A stretch of 64,000 nucleotides of DNA, from positions 261,394,962 to 261,458,961 of the forward strand of contig OY986435.1 in the NCBI GenBank assembly GCA_963920525.1, given 5' to 3'. The notes under the pieces were generated by a model that saw nothing but the letters and a program-made list of their open reading frames with translations, was not told the DNA's origin and searched no databases. The number at the start of each line of letters is the position of its first letter. Position 1 is the stretch's first letter. The stretch comes from Dichetophora obliterata (taxonomy: Eukaryota; Arthropoda; Insecta; Diptera; Sciomyzidae). This document shows positions 46,330-57,910 of the stretch, piece after piece. A program made the position numbers and the translations under genes.

Positions 46330-46491
46330 CTTATTTTATTTAAATTATAAATTTCTGGAACGCGATGTCAAATGTCATTCAATATTTTTTTAATTTGATT
46401 TAAGTCAACGTGCAACCTATGATCACATCCAAACACTTTACGCTTGATACTAATGCTTGACGTTCCGTAGTTAAATATACACTCTGCGACA
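46276..46491 (-). repeat. 5' LTR of the gypsy element
   Basis: Reads TGTCGCAGAGTGTATATTTA from its 5' end on the minus strand and ends near CTTCGTTATCA. Just downstream GAAGTGGGATCTTTG could hold the primer-binding site. It lacks about 65 bp present in the other LTR. Confidence 0.72.
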
Positions 46492-47170
46492 TATGTATAT
46501 GACAAATTGGACTTGAATTTATTTTTTCATTTTAGTACAATTAACAATTAACCTCTTCAATCCCGCACCAAGATATACAATGAAAAATATTTTTTAGGGT
46601 ATTATTCTTGCTAAATAGGGTCTAGTTAAGACATTCCTGCAAAAAAAATTAAATTTTTTTTTTGATGCAATAGTTTTTAAATGTGCTCATATATGGACAT
46701 ATTGTACTTTTTTTCAATAAATTCTTTATTTATTAACACTTTTCTACTTTCTAAGACATAAGCGCTTTCTTACGTGACATATTTGCATTTTGCATTAAAA
46801 AATTTTTTGGAAGTAATAGTTTTTAAATGTGCAGATATGTGGATATATTGTACTTTTTTTACAATAAATTCATTATTTATTAACACTTTTTACTTACCAT
46901 ACAGAGGAGCCTTTTTACGCGACATATTTGAGAAATTAAAAGAGAGCTAATGAGGGAAAATATATTCTCTATCCATTGGGCCAATATTTAAATGAAATAA
47001 CGATAAACCAGAAAATATTTCAATACAAAAACTTTTGTCCACATATGTGACCATTTTAACCGAAGATGTTAAATAAAAGCTTATTTAAAAATTTTTTTTT
47101 TATTTAAAAAAAAAGATCAAAGAACCAAGACATGCGCCTTAGACAAACTTTTTATTATTTTTTTTTTGTC
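46492..47170. repeat. No gene; tandem ~150-bp duplication
   Basis: 46666-46765 and 46812-46905 share AATAGTTTTTAAATGTGC, ATATTGTACTTTTTTT and AATAAATTC-TTATTTATTAACACTTTT. Nothing else is recognised. Confidence 0.5.
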
Positions 47171-47173
47171 ATT

Positions 47174-47586
47174 CCATAGTAAAATTAGAGAAGGTAGATG
47201 CATTTCGAAAAGACAGACTGCCGAAACTGTCAAAACGAAGTTGGCAGCTTATAGACAATCTGAAACTAATGAGAAAGCGAAAATTGGACGCATTCAGCGG
47301 AGTAAACTGTTGTGAACTGTTATGCTAGCGATACCGTAGAAAAGTTGGAAATTATTTAATATAATTATTATAATTATTTAATTATGTCTCACGCAAATTT
47401 GCAGCATTCTTTTACTGGTTCAGCGAATTTTAGCACAACAGACAGTTACCAACTGTTGACTTCGTTGAATGCGGCCATGGATGTTCTTTTGTTCTCTTTC
47501 GCAAAGCAGTGACTTTGACAATTTTGGATATCAGAAAGAGAACGTAGTCCGAAATGAATATACCTTCTCTAATTTTACTATGTGCC
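47174..47586. mobile_element. Inverted-repeat element with nested GGCCGCATTCAGCG-type MITE
   Basis: The outer arms CATAGTAAAATTAGAGAAGG (47176) and CCTTCTCTAATTTTACTATG (47562) are perfect inverses. Inside, 47286-47476 is a shortened copy of the MITE seen at 57911 and 58508 (GCATTCAGCG...GAATGCGGCC). Single ends of the outer family occur at 4290-4355 and near 57786. Confidence 0.65.
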
Positions 47587-47589
47587 ATT

Positions 47590-48598
47590 CTAAAAAATGG
47601 GAATTTTTAAAAAAATAAAAAATTACAACTCTGGTAGTTTTTGTCTAATTTTCATGTTTGAAAGCACATTTTGAAGAAAAATTAAATCAAAAACAAGGTG
47701 CGTACCAGTTTTTTTAAAAGTTGCACTTAAAAAAGTAATTGGGGTTTTTTTAAAAAGAGCACTTTTTCCTATATACAGTGGTAATCAAAATATTTACAAC
47801 TAGAACCGAATATTTATTTATATTAAAACTGGGGTATACAATAAGACTTAGTCTTTTTTAGTACTATAAAAAGTGTATTATCAAGGTTGCACAAATAAGA
47901 TATGAGTAAATAGTAAAATTAAAACTAACATAAAAATAAAAACTTAAATGAAAATGAATATAAAAATTTCGAATAAGGACATGTTCATTTGAAATTCAAA
48001 GGTAATAGCTTAGCTTAAACGACTATGACAAGATAACATTGTAATTTATTTTTGATAATGGATTATTATTATTAGGTATTATTATTATTACTGAGCCATA
48101 GCGATTACATTTTCACAACATTTTTGTGGGATAAGGATGATTCGAACTGATATGAAAGTACATAAATATAATTAAAAATAAGTGCAGTGACTCAGGAACA
48201 GCGGAATCGTCGTACCCAACACTCCATAAGGGAATGCCTTGCGGCAATGAGAGTTAAATTTAAAATTAAACACCAGTTTAGACATTAATTTTGACACAAG
48301 ATGTTAGACTTTAAAAGCTATATAATACAAGATTAAGTACAAATTTCGAAAAAAAATAAAACCAAAATGAAAATAAAATTTAAAATTAAAATCAAAAATT
48401 AGTTTAAATATTAATTATGATAAAATAAGTTAAAATTAAAAGGTATATATTATGGTTCATATTTTTAAGCAACAATTTTCTAAAACTTATAAATATATTA
48501 ACTTATAGCACTAACATTGTTACGCTAACTAAAGTAAAAGAACAGAAAAAGGTAAGATAATGAAATATAGAAATATAGGAGAGTATAGAATTATTGAT
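47590..48598. other. Probable 3' part of the non-LTR element plus unassigned AT-rich DNA
   Basis: The reverse transcriptase tail at 49999-50433 is on the minus strand, so sequence left of the piggyBac insertion should be its 3' untranslated part. A GC-richer stretch at 48189-48250 (GAACAGCGGAATCGTCGTAC...) may belong to it. There are no ORFs and the 3' end is not defined. Confidence 0.35.
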
Positions 48599-48602
48599 TT
48601 AA

Positions 48603-49994
48603 CCCTCATTGGTCCCTCGAGAAATACATCTAATCGGTCCCATTGTATGCGCGCGCTTACACATATATTTTTAATTGTAAAACAGCTAAAAAAATTAACA
48701 ACCATTTATGGTTTGTGATTTTTTATGTTTATTACATTGTTTACTATCATATTAAAACATTTGAACTTCATAAAGGTAGATTTAGAATGAAATTAATTAG
48801 AATATTACATATATTAGAAAAAAAAATTTAATTTTTAACTTTTGTCAATTACTTGTACATTTTTTGCATAAATTGAAATTATGTTCAGCACAAATGAAAT
48901 TTCTACACTTTTCACAGCGTGTAGCAAAAAGATTTTTGTAATTTTTATATGTGCGGATGTAGCATCGGCCTCGTTTTGATGTACCTGGTAAATGGCGAAT
49001 CTCCCGAATTCTTTGAATAACACTGGAAGCATCATTACTTTGAGGTTGTTTTTTACGTTTAGTGATCTGTTTTTCAACGAGATTCAATCCAAGCTCCTCG
49101 ATAAAAAGGCGACGACGAATATTATGGTTCGTTTTAGAATTTTTCCAATTCGGGAACAATGCATTGAACGTCACGAATGCATTCAACGCACTAACATCAA
49201 GCATGTTACAAAATACTGCCATTGGCCACCGATTGACTTTTTGTTTGCATGTGTACGTAGCCACCATTTGATCCATAGTATCAACTCCACTCTTGGTTTT
49301 GTTGTAGTCTTCAATGATGTTAGGTTTCTTCTTTTCACTATTCTCATTTATGCTGACAACATTGTGGTATGTACTGAGCAATGTCACAAATCGGTACCGG
49401 CGAGGAAGATATGACAACATAACTGCTTGCAATTTACGTTCATATACAACTTCTGTATGATAAATTGGCTTTTGACGCATGTCGAGTAGAACTGAAGGAA
49501 TTTCAGTCCTATTTTATGTTATTGTTCCCAAAATAGTCATGTAGTTCTTATGTAAATCTTCTGACAATTCATACGAAGTGAAAAAGTTGTCACACGTTAC
49601 ATTTCTGTCAGAAATTCCTTCCACCAAATCCAAAACAACACGCCGTCCGAGGTTACGTTCAGGAGTGGCATTACGATTCCGACCAACATAAATTTGTGTG
49701 TTGTATGCATATCAGCTTTTTGAGTCGCATAGCACCCAAATTTTGATGCCACATTTCGCCGGCTTGGATGGAATATACTGACGAAACGGAACTAACTGTT
49801 TTTCTACGGCAATGTAACTATAACTGCACAGGCAAATACAGTAAGGGTACAAATTCAAAAACGGGTGTTTTTGGTTGTTCAGGCAAAATAATTCTACTTT
49901 GCAAAATACAAGGTCATTCCGCTGAACCGTTTTTATTTTATTCAAGGTTAAAGATCAAAATTGTATGCGTGCGCATACAGGGGACCGATGAGGG
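48603..49994 (-). mobile_element. piggyBac element inserted at TTAA in a non-LTR element
   Basis: The left end CCCTCATTGGTCCC and the inverse of the right end CCCTCATCGGTCCC differ at one position. TTAA flanks both (48599-48602, 49995-49998). GTATGCGCGCGC/GCGTGCGCATAC subterminal blocks also pair. At 1392 bp it is shorter than typical autonomous piggyBacs (about 2.4 kb), so the N-terminal part of the transposase gene has been lost. Confidence 0.9.
48845..49945 (-). pseudogene. piggyBac-type transposase, C-terminal half, decayed
   Basis: Minus frames give VEKQLVPFRQYIPSKPAKCG and IKIWVLCDSK, stop, YAYNTQIYVGRN, DRNVTCDNFFTSYELSED, NYMTILGTI, stop, then the long frame 49480-48845 with YNKTKSGVDTMDQM. 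It ends with a Cys-rich domain (CEKCRNFICAEHNFNLCKKC). The second and third catalytic Asp (DNFFTS, GVDTMDQ) are kept. At the first, the family's VDEQ reads VEKQ, so that Asp is apparently Glu, and about five residues after PFR are missing. Two in-frame stops (near 49730 and 49515) disrupt it. Confidence 0.9.
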
Positions 49995-49998
49995 TTAA

Positions 49999-50433
49999 AG
50001 TGCTATAGTATTTAAATATTTCATGCTTAAAGTCGGCCCGTGAAGTTATCTGCTTTAGAGAGTTAGGTAATGAGTTCCACAGTCTAATGGTGCTGATGAA
50101 GAAGAATCTGCTGCTGTTTAGATAGTTAAACCTAAAGGGAACAATAAACCTAATTGACCATTGGGACTGCAGAAAATGAAGTTTTACAAACAGATATTCA
50201 GGCATTTGAGTATGCAAAAGCGAGTGCAGAAATATTATGTTCCGCATGTTTAAATAATTAAGTAAACCACACCCAAGAATTTCTTTACTTCTTATAGTAA
50301 TATGATCATACCGATTGATTCCATAAACATACCTAGCTGCATTATTGAAAGCTACCAAAACTTTATGCTGTGATTGGGAGTCCAGCTGACTATATACCAC
50401 ATCAGAGTATGTAATTTGCGGTAATATATGCAC
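49999..50433 (-). pseudogene. Non-LTR retrotransposon (jockey-like) reverse transcriptase C-terminus
   Basis: The minus frame from 50433 reads ILPQITYSDVVYSQL, AFNNAARYVYGINRYDH, EILGCGLLNYLNMRNIIFLH and FFISTIRLWNSLPNSLKQI. This is the conserved tail after the RT domain in jockey/CR1-group LINEs. The frame runs into the piggyBac end at 49994, so the insertion cut the last codons. The copy is 5'-truncated at about 50430, as is usual for LINEs. Confidence 0.85.
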
Positions 50434-50926
50434 GTCTCATATATTTACTTCCTGTAAATAAGCATATGTACTATTTTCTTCACTTTCTTTTTAACTTTGG
50501 TTGATGTTCTTGTTAGATAAAGACACAAAAAAATGTTCAAAACAGTCTTCAAAACATTTGCAATCGATATTTCTTTTGTGCTTGACCAAGGCTTATTTAT
50601 AAGGTTGAGGCACTTGAGAGCGAACTCAATCGAAGTGTCAGAATGGATGAAAATAAATCAATAAAATGAATGCATAGAACAAAGAAAAGCACAGTTGACA
50701 GTTCAAGCAAAGGTGGAAAAAGAGCGCATTTCTCTGAAGTGCCACAACCTTATAAATGAACCTAGTGCTTGACAAAGCTTGTTGCTTTTCTATTGCTGAA
50801 ATATAACGGTGAATGCACTGTTTTAGAAAGTTTGAGCGTCACGAGTTTGTATTTTAATAGAAGTTTGCATTAATTTTTTCGCGTTCAGCGACTTTGCACA
50901 GCTTATTGGTAGCAGTGGAGCACTGA

Positions 50927-51050
50927 AGTACAGTATTTTTTGTTGAAAATGTGTGGAAATAAGTACAATTCTGTATTGAAAAAAATTAGTACAGTATTTT
51001 TTGTTGAAAATGTGTGGAAATAAATACAATTCTGTATTGAAAAAAATTAA
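50927..51050. repeat. Tandem 61-bp duplication
   Basis: Two copies of AGTACAGTATTTTTTGTTGA... followed by AAAATGTGTGGAAATAA, at 50927 and 50988, are identical except for one base. Very recent by appearance. Confidence 0.9.
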
Positions 51051-51135
51051 TTTATAATTGATTTTCAGAGTGGACTTTCTCAAAAAGCAATATCATTAAA
51101 ATACTCAGTTCCATGTGTCAACACAAAACACACAG

Positions 51136-51357
51136 CATGTGCCTAAACTTTTTTGATTTCAAAATCATGTCTTTTTTTAGTTTTCCTAACATTTAATCTG
51201 AAATAAAATTGAAATGAATTTATCTTTTGTGGTGCATACGTAGTAAAAAATTTATTTTTTAAATGCTCATACTACTTTTTTCTGTAAGTGAAGTGGAACA
51301 AATTTTACTAACAAACTAATACTTTTAATAGCTTTGTGCCTAAACTTTTTTGATTCA
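51136..51357. mobile_element. Solo Tc1-like terminal repeat
   Basis: The core TGCCTAAACTTTTTTGATT occurs twice in direct orientation (51139, 51337). The second ends CACTG followed by TA, as at the tip of an IR/DR Tc1 element. No opposite end or transposase was found nearby, so only one terminal repeat remains. Confidence 0.5.
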
Positions 51358-51359
51358 CT

Positions 51360-52620
51360 GTATATGCCGACACCAATATAGTCAAAATTGCACATAATCT
51401 AGATCATGGGATAACGAATAGTTATACAATAATAAATCCATTTTCAGTCACCATTAACTGTTATTTAAGTGAAGAAAACGAGCTTTTTTAAAATTTAAAA
51501 TTTCACTTTTTTTTTAAATAATTGCATAAAAAGTGCAGAGACATAAAAACATACAAAATCAAACAGCTTAGAGACTTCTATAGAAATAAACGCTGGCATG
51601 GTATTGCTACTCATTTGGATGTTGATTGCGGCGAAATGGGTCATTAAATAAGTTACTGCTTAAAAATCGAGCTATAAAATACTCTCGATAGCATTCACTA
51701 GAAAACGAAACAAACAAGCGTATTACCCCTTTATACCAGGTCGCAACATTTAACACCGCCTCTTAAAGCTAATAACTATCTCATCTAAGATTGATATCTT
51801 TCAATTGAAATTGACTTTTATTTGTAGCTAATTTAATTACCTTACGGGCGCACCAAGACGATCATCACCAATGATGGGTGCAAAGAAGTTGATGTAAATG
51901 TGATAAATTTTGGTGGATGTCAGCTAATTTGAAATTTAAGTGGAAGATCAGATGTGAGATAAATAGTTTGTAAAAAAAATATTAAGTTTTGTTCGCAAGA
52001 AACAATTTGGAGTTTTTTGACTCTAGGAAATGCCAAGTGTGGTGGTTAGTATTTGATGAAAAAGTTTAACCAAGGTCAGCATGACGAAAGTGTTGAAAAA
52101 ATGTCCGAAAAGCAGCGATATATGATAGCCACTTTGCTGAAAGCGTCAGAGGAAATCACTATCGTAATAAGCAAATGGCTGTGAATACATTGAAAGTGTT
52201 GATTGATGGAACAACAAACTAATTACCTAATTAGCTTTCAATATTTTGACACATATGATTCTAGTTTGATTAATAGCGCATTTAGCTTGTTGAAAGCTAA
52301 AAGGTCATAAATATATATTATACGCGGTAAGATATATGTACCACCTCATTAACTACCGCAGACCTTTATGTTGGAATATTTTGGTGACCGTCGCACAGTG
52401 GTCTAAAACTTAAAAGAGGTGGCCATAATAAGAAATAATTTGGTACACAGTATTTTCGAAGAAAAAAAAATGATGCTCCAAAAATGGGCGTAATCGGAAA
52501 ACGACAACGCCCACCTCCCATAGTATAATATAATATAACATAATTATATAACAGGAGACTCACGAAATTTGATCCAGAATAAGCTCGGTAACAGCTGAAC
52601 CGATTTTGATAATTCTTTTT
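51360..52620. other. No recognised gene
   Basis: AT-rich. 52548-52620 (gagactcacgaaatttgatcc...gctgaaccgattttgataa) resembles the start of Helitron-like bodies, but ends were not found. Confidence 0.4.
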
Positions 52621-52639
52621 TTATTCGATTTCTATGATA

Positions 52640-52791
52640 ATTGGGCCTTTTCTGCACAATCTGTTATGGAAAAATTCTGTTATTCTGTTATGATTTCCCA
52701 TACAAATTTTTGAGTTGTCGGAAAATCTGTATAGGAAATCATAACAGAATAACAGAATTTTTTCATAACAGATTGTGCAGAATAGGCCCAA
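52640..52791. mobile_element. Palindromic MITE, about 150 bp
   Basis: TTGGGCCTTTTCTGCACAAT and the inverse of the right end TTGGGCCTATTCTGCACAAT pair through CTGTTATGGAAAAATTCTGT and further. The arms are about 65 bp with a ~20-bp loop. No target duplication is clear. Confidence 0.75.
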
Positions 52792-52969
52792 ATTTTGATT
52801 GTCATAGCTTACTAAGTTTTTCAAAAAATGTATTCTTTAATTATTACAAAATCACGCATTTTATTTGAAGCCTACATTCAATCAGCAGCACAATATAACA
52901 GCAAACAAAGCTTTTCTCTCTTTGTCGCGAGAGCTTCTCTCAATATAACACGGCAGCCTTGTGTAGCAT

Positions 52970-54185
52970 GGCGAATAATAAGGTAGGGTAAGTACAAGAA
53001 TGATAGAATACAAAGATTGCGCCGAAGACAAGAAAATGAGTGCAACAAAATTGTCGTTCTGCGCATGTACGTCATAATATCAATGCTGTTTTGGAGAGCG
53101 TTCACTTTGCATACGATTTCTGCACAAAAATGAAAATTGCATACATTTTAGTTTGTATAATTAAAATAAAAGAAGTAAGAAGCAATTTATTGGAACGAGA
53201 AGAAGGTAAATTTATTAAGTACTCCTTTGCAAACATTATTTTTACTATTATTTTATTCAAGCCAGGAAGCAGCTTAGTCAAAAAAATTTGTCTGAGAAAC
53301 CAACTTCAGTGAGCATTATTTTTCGACTTGGATTTTGTAAAAATGTTTATTAAGAGTTTAATTGATGTAGTTTAAACATTCCCAGATATTTTATTTCCAT
53401 TAATTTACCTATAAATTGAAATGATAGTTCCAAGTTTTTAAATAATGAAACAACATAATGAAGTAACATATTTTTGTATTTTTGTTTTCGTTTGTGTGCG
53501 TTTTCTACAATTTCTTGGTTTAATTTTTGCATTTATTGCAAACATCAGGTTTCTGAAAAATATTTGTTTGCTACTGCTACCACAATTAGCAGCTGCACAC
53601 TTAATTTTTAAAATTTTAAGTTAAAAACTCGCAAATATACTTCGATATATACACAATTAAATAAAACGCAACCGATCGCAGTACGTTTCTCAAAGAAATA
53701 AAATATTGTGACGTAGTCAACTGAACAGCTGGTTGTAAAACTCGATTAGCAGAAGTAACGGACCTGCGCAAAGCGTAATCTCTTACTCTATCATTCTTGG
53801 GGTAAGTAGCTGTGACAAGACCTATTGTTAATGTCATAGTGTGTTTTAGAGTTGCCAGTTTTCTTTATTAATGTTACTTTTGGGATAAACACTTGGAAAA
53901 GGAATTTTATGAAGGGTGAATAAACTTGAAATGAGGATATATTATAATTATATAAATATTGTTTATAAGCAAAATAAGTCCGCTTCAAGCTTGCCTAAAA
54001 CAAAAAACCTGTACTTCCCCGTTTTGAAGTATTGCTTGTAAAGGATTTCATCAGAAATGCAGGATTCATCAGTATGGGTTTTTCATTGGATTTTAACTCG
54101 TGACATGGCAGCACTATATTTAATGATTTTAACATGAACAATAGGTCTTGCCAAAGCTACCTACCCTACCTCATTATTCTGCCAT
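52970..54185. mobile_element. Inverted-repeat element, GGTAGGGTAAGTA ends
   Basis: Left CATGGCGAATAATAAGGTAG with GGTAAGTA pairs with right TACCTACCCTACCTCATTAT and TCTGCCATG. An inner copy of the end (GGGGTAAGTAGCTGTGACAA at 53799) also pairs with the right end (TTGCCAAAGCTACCTACC). Frames inside are unrecognised. Confidence 0.5.
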
Positions 54186-54343
54186 GTTGTGTAGTAACTT
54201 TCAGGGAGATTCTTGCTGTCATACAGTGTTGATTAAATTTATTTTCAAATATTTTGAGGGGAGTTTCCAGAATTCAGTTATAAGCATGAATTATGTTTAG
54301 TAGCCTTGCCAGCCAACTTTTCTCGACTTGAGATTGTTTTAGT

Positions 54344-54371
54344 CTATCTATCTATACTATCTATCTATCTA
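54344..54371. repeat. (CTAT)n microsatellite
   Basis: Interrupted CTAT repeats directly in front of the Helitron-like start. Such AT-rich simple sequence is a common landing site for these elements. Confidence 0.8.
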
Positions 54372-56056
54372 TCTATACTATTAAAAGTGTTGTGACACTG
54401 CGCGGATGTTTGACAATCACGCGAGAACCACTGAACCGATTTAGACGATATTGGTACCAAACGATTTGTTATTTCAAAGAAGGCTATTACAGGCTATTAA
54501 TATTTTGCCAAAATTCAATGAAAATGCCCAAAATTCAATAAAAATGCTATATTTCAAACAGTTTTGGCAGTATAATACTACTTTCAAATTGGGCCAAATG
54601 ACTCATTTGGAATCAGTCATTCAAAGTGCTTACATTGATTATTTTTTGCGAAAGTATCTCATTTTGTTTCACAACTGGTTCTTTATTTTGTTTTTACTGG
54701 TTGATATTGATGATAATACACGTGTATAAATTTGTTTGTTAATTTTATGTTTTATGTTATGTTATGTTATGTTATGTTATACATTCTCCTTTGAATGCGT
54801 TCGAAATAGTTTGTAATAAGTTTTAAGAACATATCCAATCTCATTCAATTGTTTTAAATGAGTTGAATTGTATCTGAGAATTTGTATGGGAAATGAAATA
54901 ACTTCGTTTCTCATTTACCTGAATGGGGCTGAAATGAGTCATTTGATCCAATGTTAACGTAGTATAAGACAAATATAAGTTATATTTGAAAATCTTTTTT
55001 CACAGAAATTATTTTTAAAGCTGTAAAACATTGTAAGAAATCTAATGACATTAAAAAAAATTATAAATAAAATAATAGAGAGTGCTAGGTAGCCCATAAT
55101 TTTTAATAATAGAAACTCTACTAAATTTTGTGTAAAAATTAAGCAATTTTTTCAGAAAAATTATATGCACTATGAAAGAGAGGGGAAAATGGAAATTGAA
55201 AAAAAAAATGGAACAAAAATAACTTTTGGCCTATTTTTTGAGGAAAAATTTAATATTTTAATGGTTTTGTGAAAACAATATAAAACATTGAATGGTGAAG
55301 TAACGGTTAATATTTTCTCATTTCTCCAAATTCATTTAATTGATCTTTCGGACAAAGGAAATTTGATGAACATCGATTTGAAAACGGCGGAGATGTTTGC
55401 TTGCAAATTAAAAAATTGAAATTTTAATCGTTTTTTTTTTCATTCTAATTCTAAAGAAAATGTGTTATATCGAAAAAATCAGTAGTTTTCAAGATATTGC
55501 AACAGTTTTGATGTCATAATAAAGGAAATATTCAATATACCAAACATACGTACAAAATATTTTCGAAAAATCTTTCGTGTACCGTTATTTTTATTAATTA
55601 ACTATTTTTCATAAAAAAATGCGTTGCACTGAGAAAATCCCTAGTTTTCAGGATAAAGCCAAAAGTTTGATGTCATAATAATGGACATTTTCCAAAACTG
55701 AAGAATATATTTATATTCAGAAACTAAGTTACAAAAATTACATTTTTGAATTACAGATTTAAAAAATTTTTTACCGATATTTTTTGTAAACCGGTTATGC
55801 AGGACTTATTAAAAAATCAAAATACAGAAAAAGGCAAGCAACTTTATGTCACCATAACTATTACTGTAAAAAGGTAATTAAAATTAAATAAAGTAATTTT
55901 AATATTTATACCATTTTTTAAATATTAAACAGACACAAATATTTTTATATTTTGCATTTAAAGATAAAACAAAATACTTAAATTTTAAGATTTCAAACTT
56001 TTACATGGTATTTAATAACTATTTTTATCGCAGGCGAAGCAGCGGATATTTGCTAG
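54372..56056. mobile_element. Non-autonomous Helitron-like element
   Basis: It starts TCTATACTATTAAAAGTG after an A and ends GCGAAGCAGCGGATATTTGC then TAG, followed by T. This fits a Helitron (5' TC, 3' CTAG, A/T insertion site). The start continues with 'gaaccactgaaccgattt', wording typical of insect Helitron bodies. Only a weak hairpin is seen near the 3' end. A TTATG microsatellite lies at 54745-54780. Loosely repeated 'gttttgatgtcataata' segments occur at 55506 and 55668. The interior frame 54451-54729 is not recognised. Confidence 0.7.
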
Positions 56057-56359
56057 TATTTTATACAATCCTAACATTAAAATCTTTTAGTATATTATTT
56101 GCTAGGAAAACTTTTTTAAAGATTTATTATCGAGTTTTTAACACTTTTCTGATGTATGGGAATCATTTTCCTCAGTATCCGAAGCATCTCCAAAACTGCT
56201 GGTTCAGTACCATTCAACATTTTTAATACTGACTCCGGGTAAGGTTTGCTAATTTTTTTTTTGGTAGACTGCAAGAAACTAATAATTGGATCGTAGTGAA
56301 GAATCAAACGTTTTATAACATCTTCATTCGTTTGAGCTGATGCAAAAGCATAATCCTTT

Positions 56360-56442
56360 TTGTTTTTTTTCTTCTATTATCCGGACGCTTGTACAACGAA
56401 ACTTGAGTGAAAGAGCATTCGAAGTCGAACTGAGACCTCTGG
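56360..56442. repeat. Single arm of the 9924-10163 MITE family
   Basis: TTCTATTATCCGGACGCTTG, ACAACGAAACTTGAGTGAAA and TCGAAGTCGAACTGAGACCT match the right arm of 9924-10163 and, in inverse, its left arm. No partner arm was found here. Confidence 0.6.
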
Positions 56443-57785
56443 TTAATTTACTCTCCGATATTAAATTTTCATCGATTTCGAGAAGGCATTTAACAGCATT
56501 CACGGGGACTGCTTATGGGTTGCCATTCGATGGAGAGGTTTACCGACAGAAGCACTATCGAAATAGATAAAATCCCAGCGACTACCCTAAAGTTGAACCA
56601 TTTTAAACTAATGGTCTATCAGTTCTTCATGTTATAACCATGTGAATGCAGGTCTTTGTAAACTGGTGTTTTCACATTTTTAGCCCTTAAACATCATGAT
56701 TATGTCTTCAATGTTCAATAAATTTTAAGAAATAGTAATCAAAGTCTTAGTTTAAAATAACTTTTTCAAAGGCACCTCAAGGACGGATTTTAAGACGAAT
56801 TTTTACTCTTTGTAACAAAATCACAATGTAAAAAATAAGTTTACATATTTTTTATCTTGGGTTTTTTAGTTTTTTCTTGCATTGTGGAGCCCACTGTAGT
56901 AATTACATAAAAATTGTTTTGGTTTTCGTACATTTTAAACATCCTGTTATCGATGCGCTAAGTCATTTTTCTATTTTTCCCACCCTAATTTTTTTCTATT
57001 TTGGCCAGCTTTTGGAATGTTTTGACCAATGTGCGTCGCGACGTCGGTCCATAAAAGTTCAATTAACTCCAACAGCTGCTTCAAATTTTTTCAAATTTTC
57101 GACTATACCAGCATATGCGATAGTAAATCGGCTATAAAAAGTTCTTGTCAGCGAATCTTTATGGTGTGTTCACCATTTTAATTTCTTCTACTATGTTGCT
57201 ATATTGTGCAAACATTTCGCAATGACTTTTGTTGCAAAAATTGTTGAAAATCTTTTTTTAATTGCTTTTGTGCGTTCTTCAAATGCATCATGTGGTTGAA
57301 TCTTTGCTTAAGTGGCGCATCAACAAGTTTTTTTTGTTTTGTTTTGTCTTGTGATGTGCTGCTGAGGTTGTCTGTTGGTTGATATACGTACCTACTTTTT
57401 TTATAATGATTTATTGTATCTCAGTGATCCAATTATTATCTGTTTAATTGAGTGCATCTTACAAATTGCCGCGAAAGAATTTCTTTATGAAAGTTAAATT
57501 GTTGAGCAGTAGCAGATAAATTATGCTTTGATTGATGAAATCTTTTTTTAGAAATGTCGAAAAAAAAGCTGAAGAAAGTGTGCAAAGAATTATTTATTAA
57601 ATTCATTTAAAGGTACCTAGTAATTTCATTCATGGTTCATTTCAGGAAGTGAGAATTTTATTTTATAGTTATGGAATTTCACATGACACCATGCAATCAA
57701 GAAGAGAAGTGATTTGGTTGTATCGAGTAATTATTTTGCTGGGTTCGATAATGTGTCAAATTCTAACATCCTTGAGTAATGCTTC
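56443..57785. other. No recognised gene
   Basis: AT-rich with several T runs. The plus frame 56877-57137 matches nothing known to me. Confidence 0.4.
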
Positions 57786-57910
57786 ACAATAGTAAAACTA
57801 GACAAGGTAGTGTTAGGGCTGAATGTGTTCTCTTTCTTAGTGACCATAACTGTCAAACTCAGCCATTTTGGTATTTTGGCCAATTTTTGCTTTCATATTG
57901 CATTCTCATT

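Larger units (their letters stand above)
38793..46491 (-). mobile_element. Ty3/gypsy LTR retrotransposon, minus strand, interrupted
   Basis: Two LTR copies (46276-46491 at the 5' side, 38793-39063 at the 3' side) bound gag, protease, reverse transcriptase, RNase H and integrase, in gypsy order with integrase last. The 7.7 kb include a hAT insertion (43134-44949) and a mariner insertion (39577-40521); without them about 4.9 kb remain. No env frame is seen. Flanks are TATA (left) and TATG (right), a near 4-bp target duplication. Frameshifts in protease and integrase and a small deletion after the YMDD box show it is dead. Confidence 0.9.

Noticed and set aside
47590..48598. Assigning the whole stretch as LINE 3' UTR
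   Set aside because: Only its position supports this; no poly(A) end or target duplication could be fixed.
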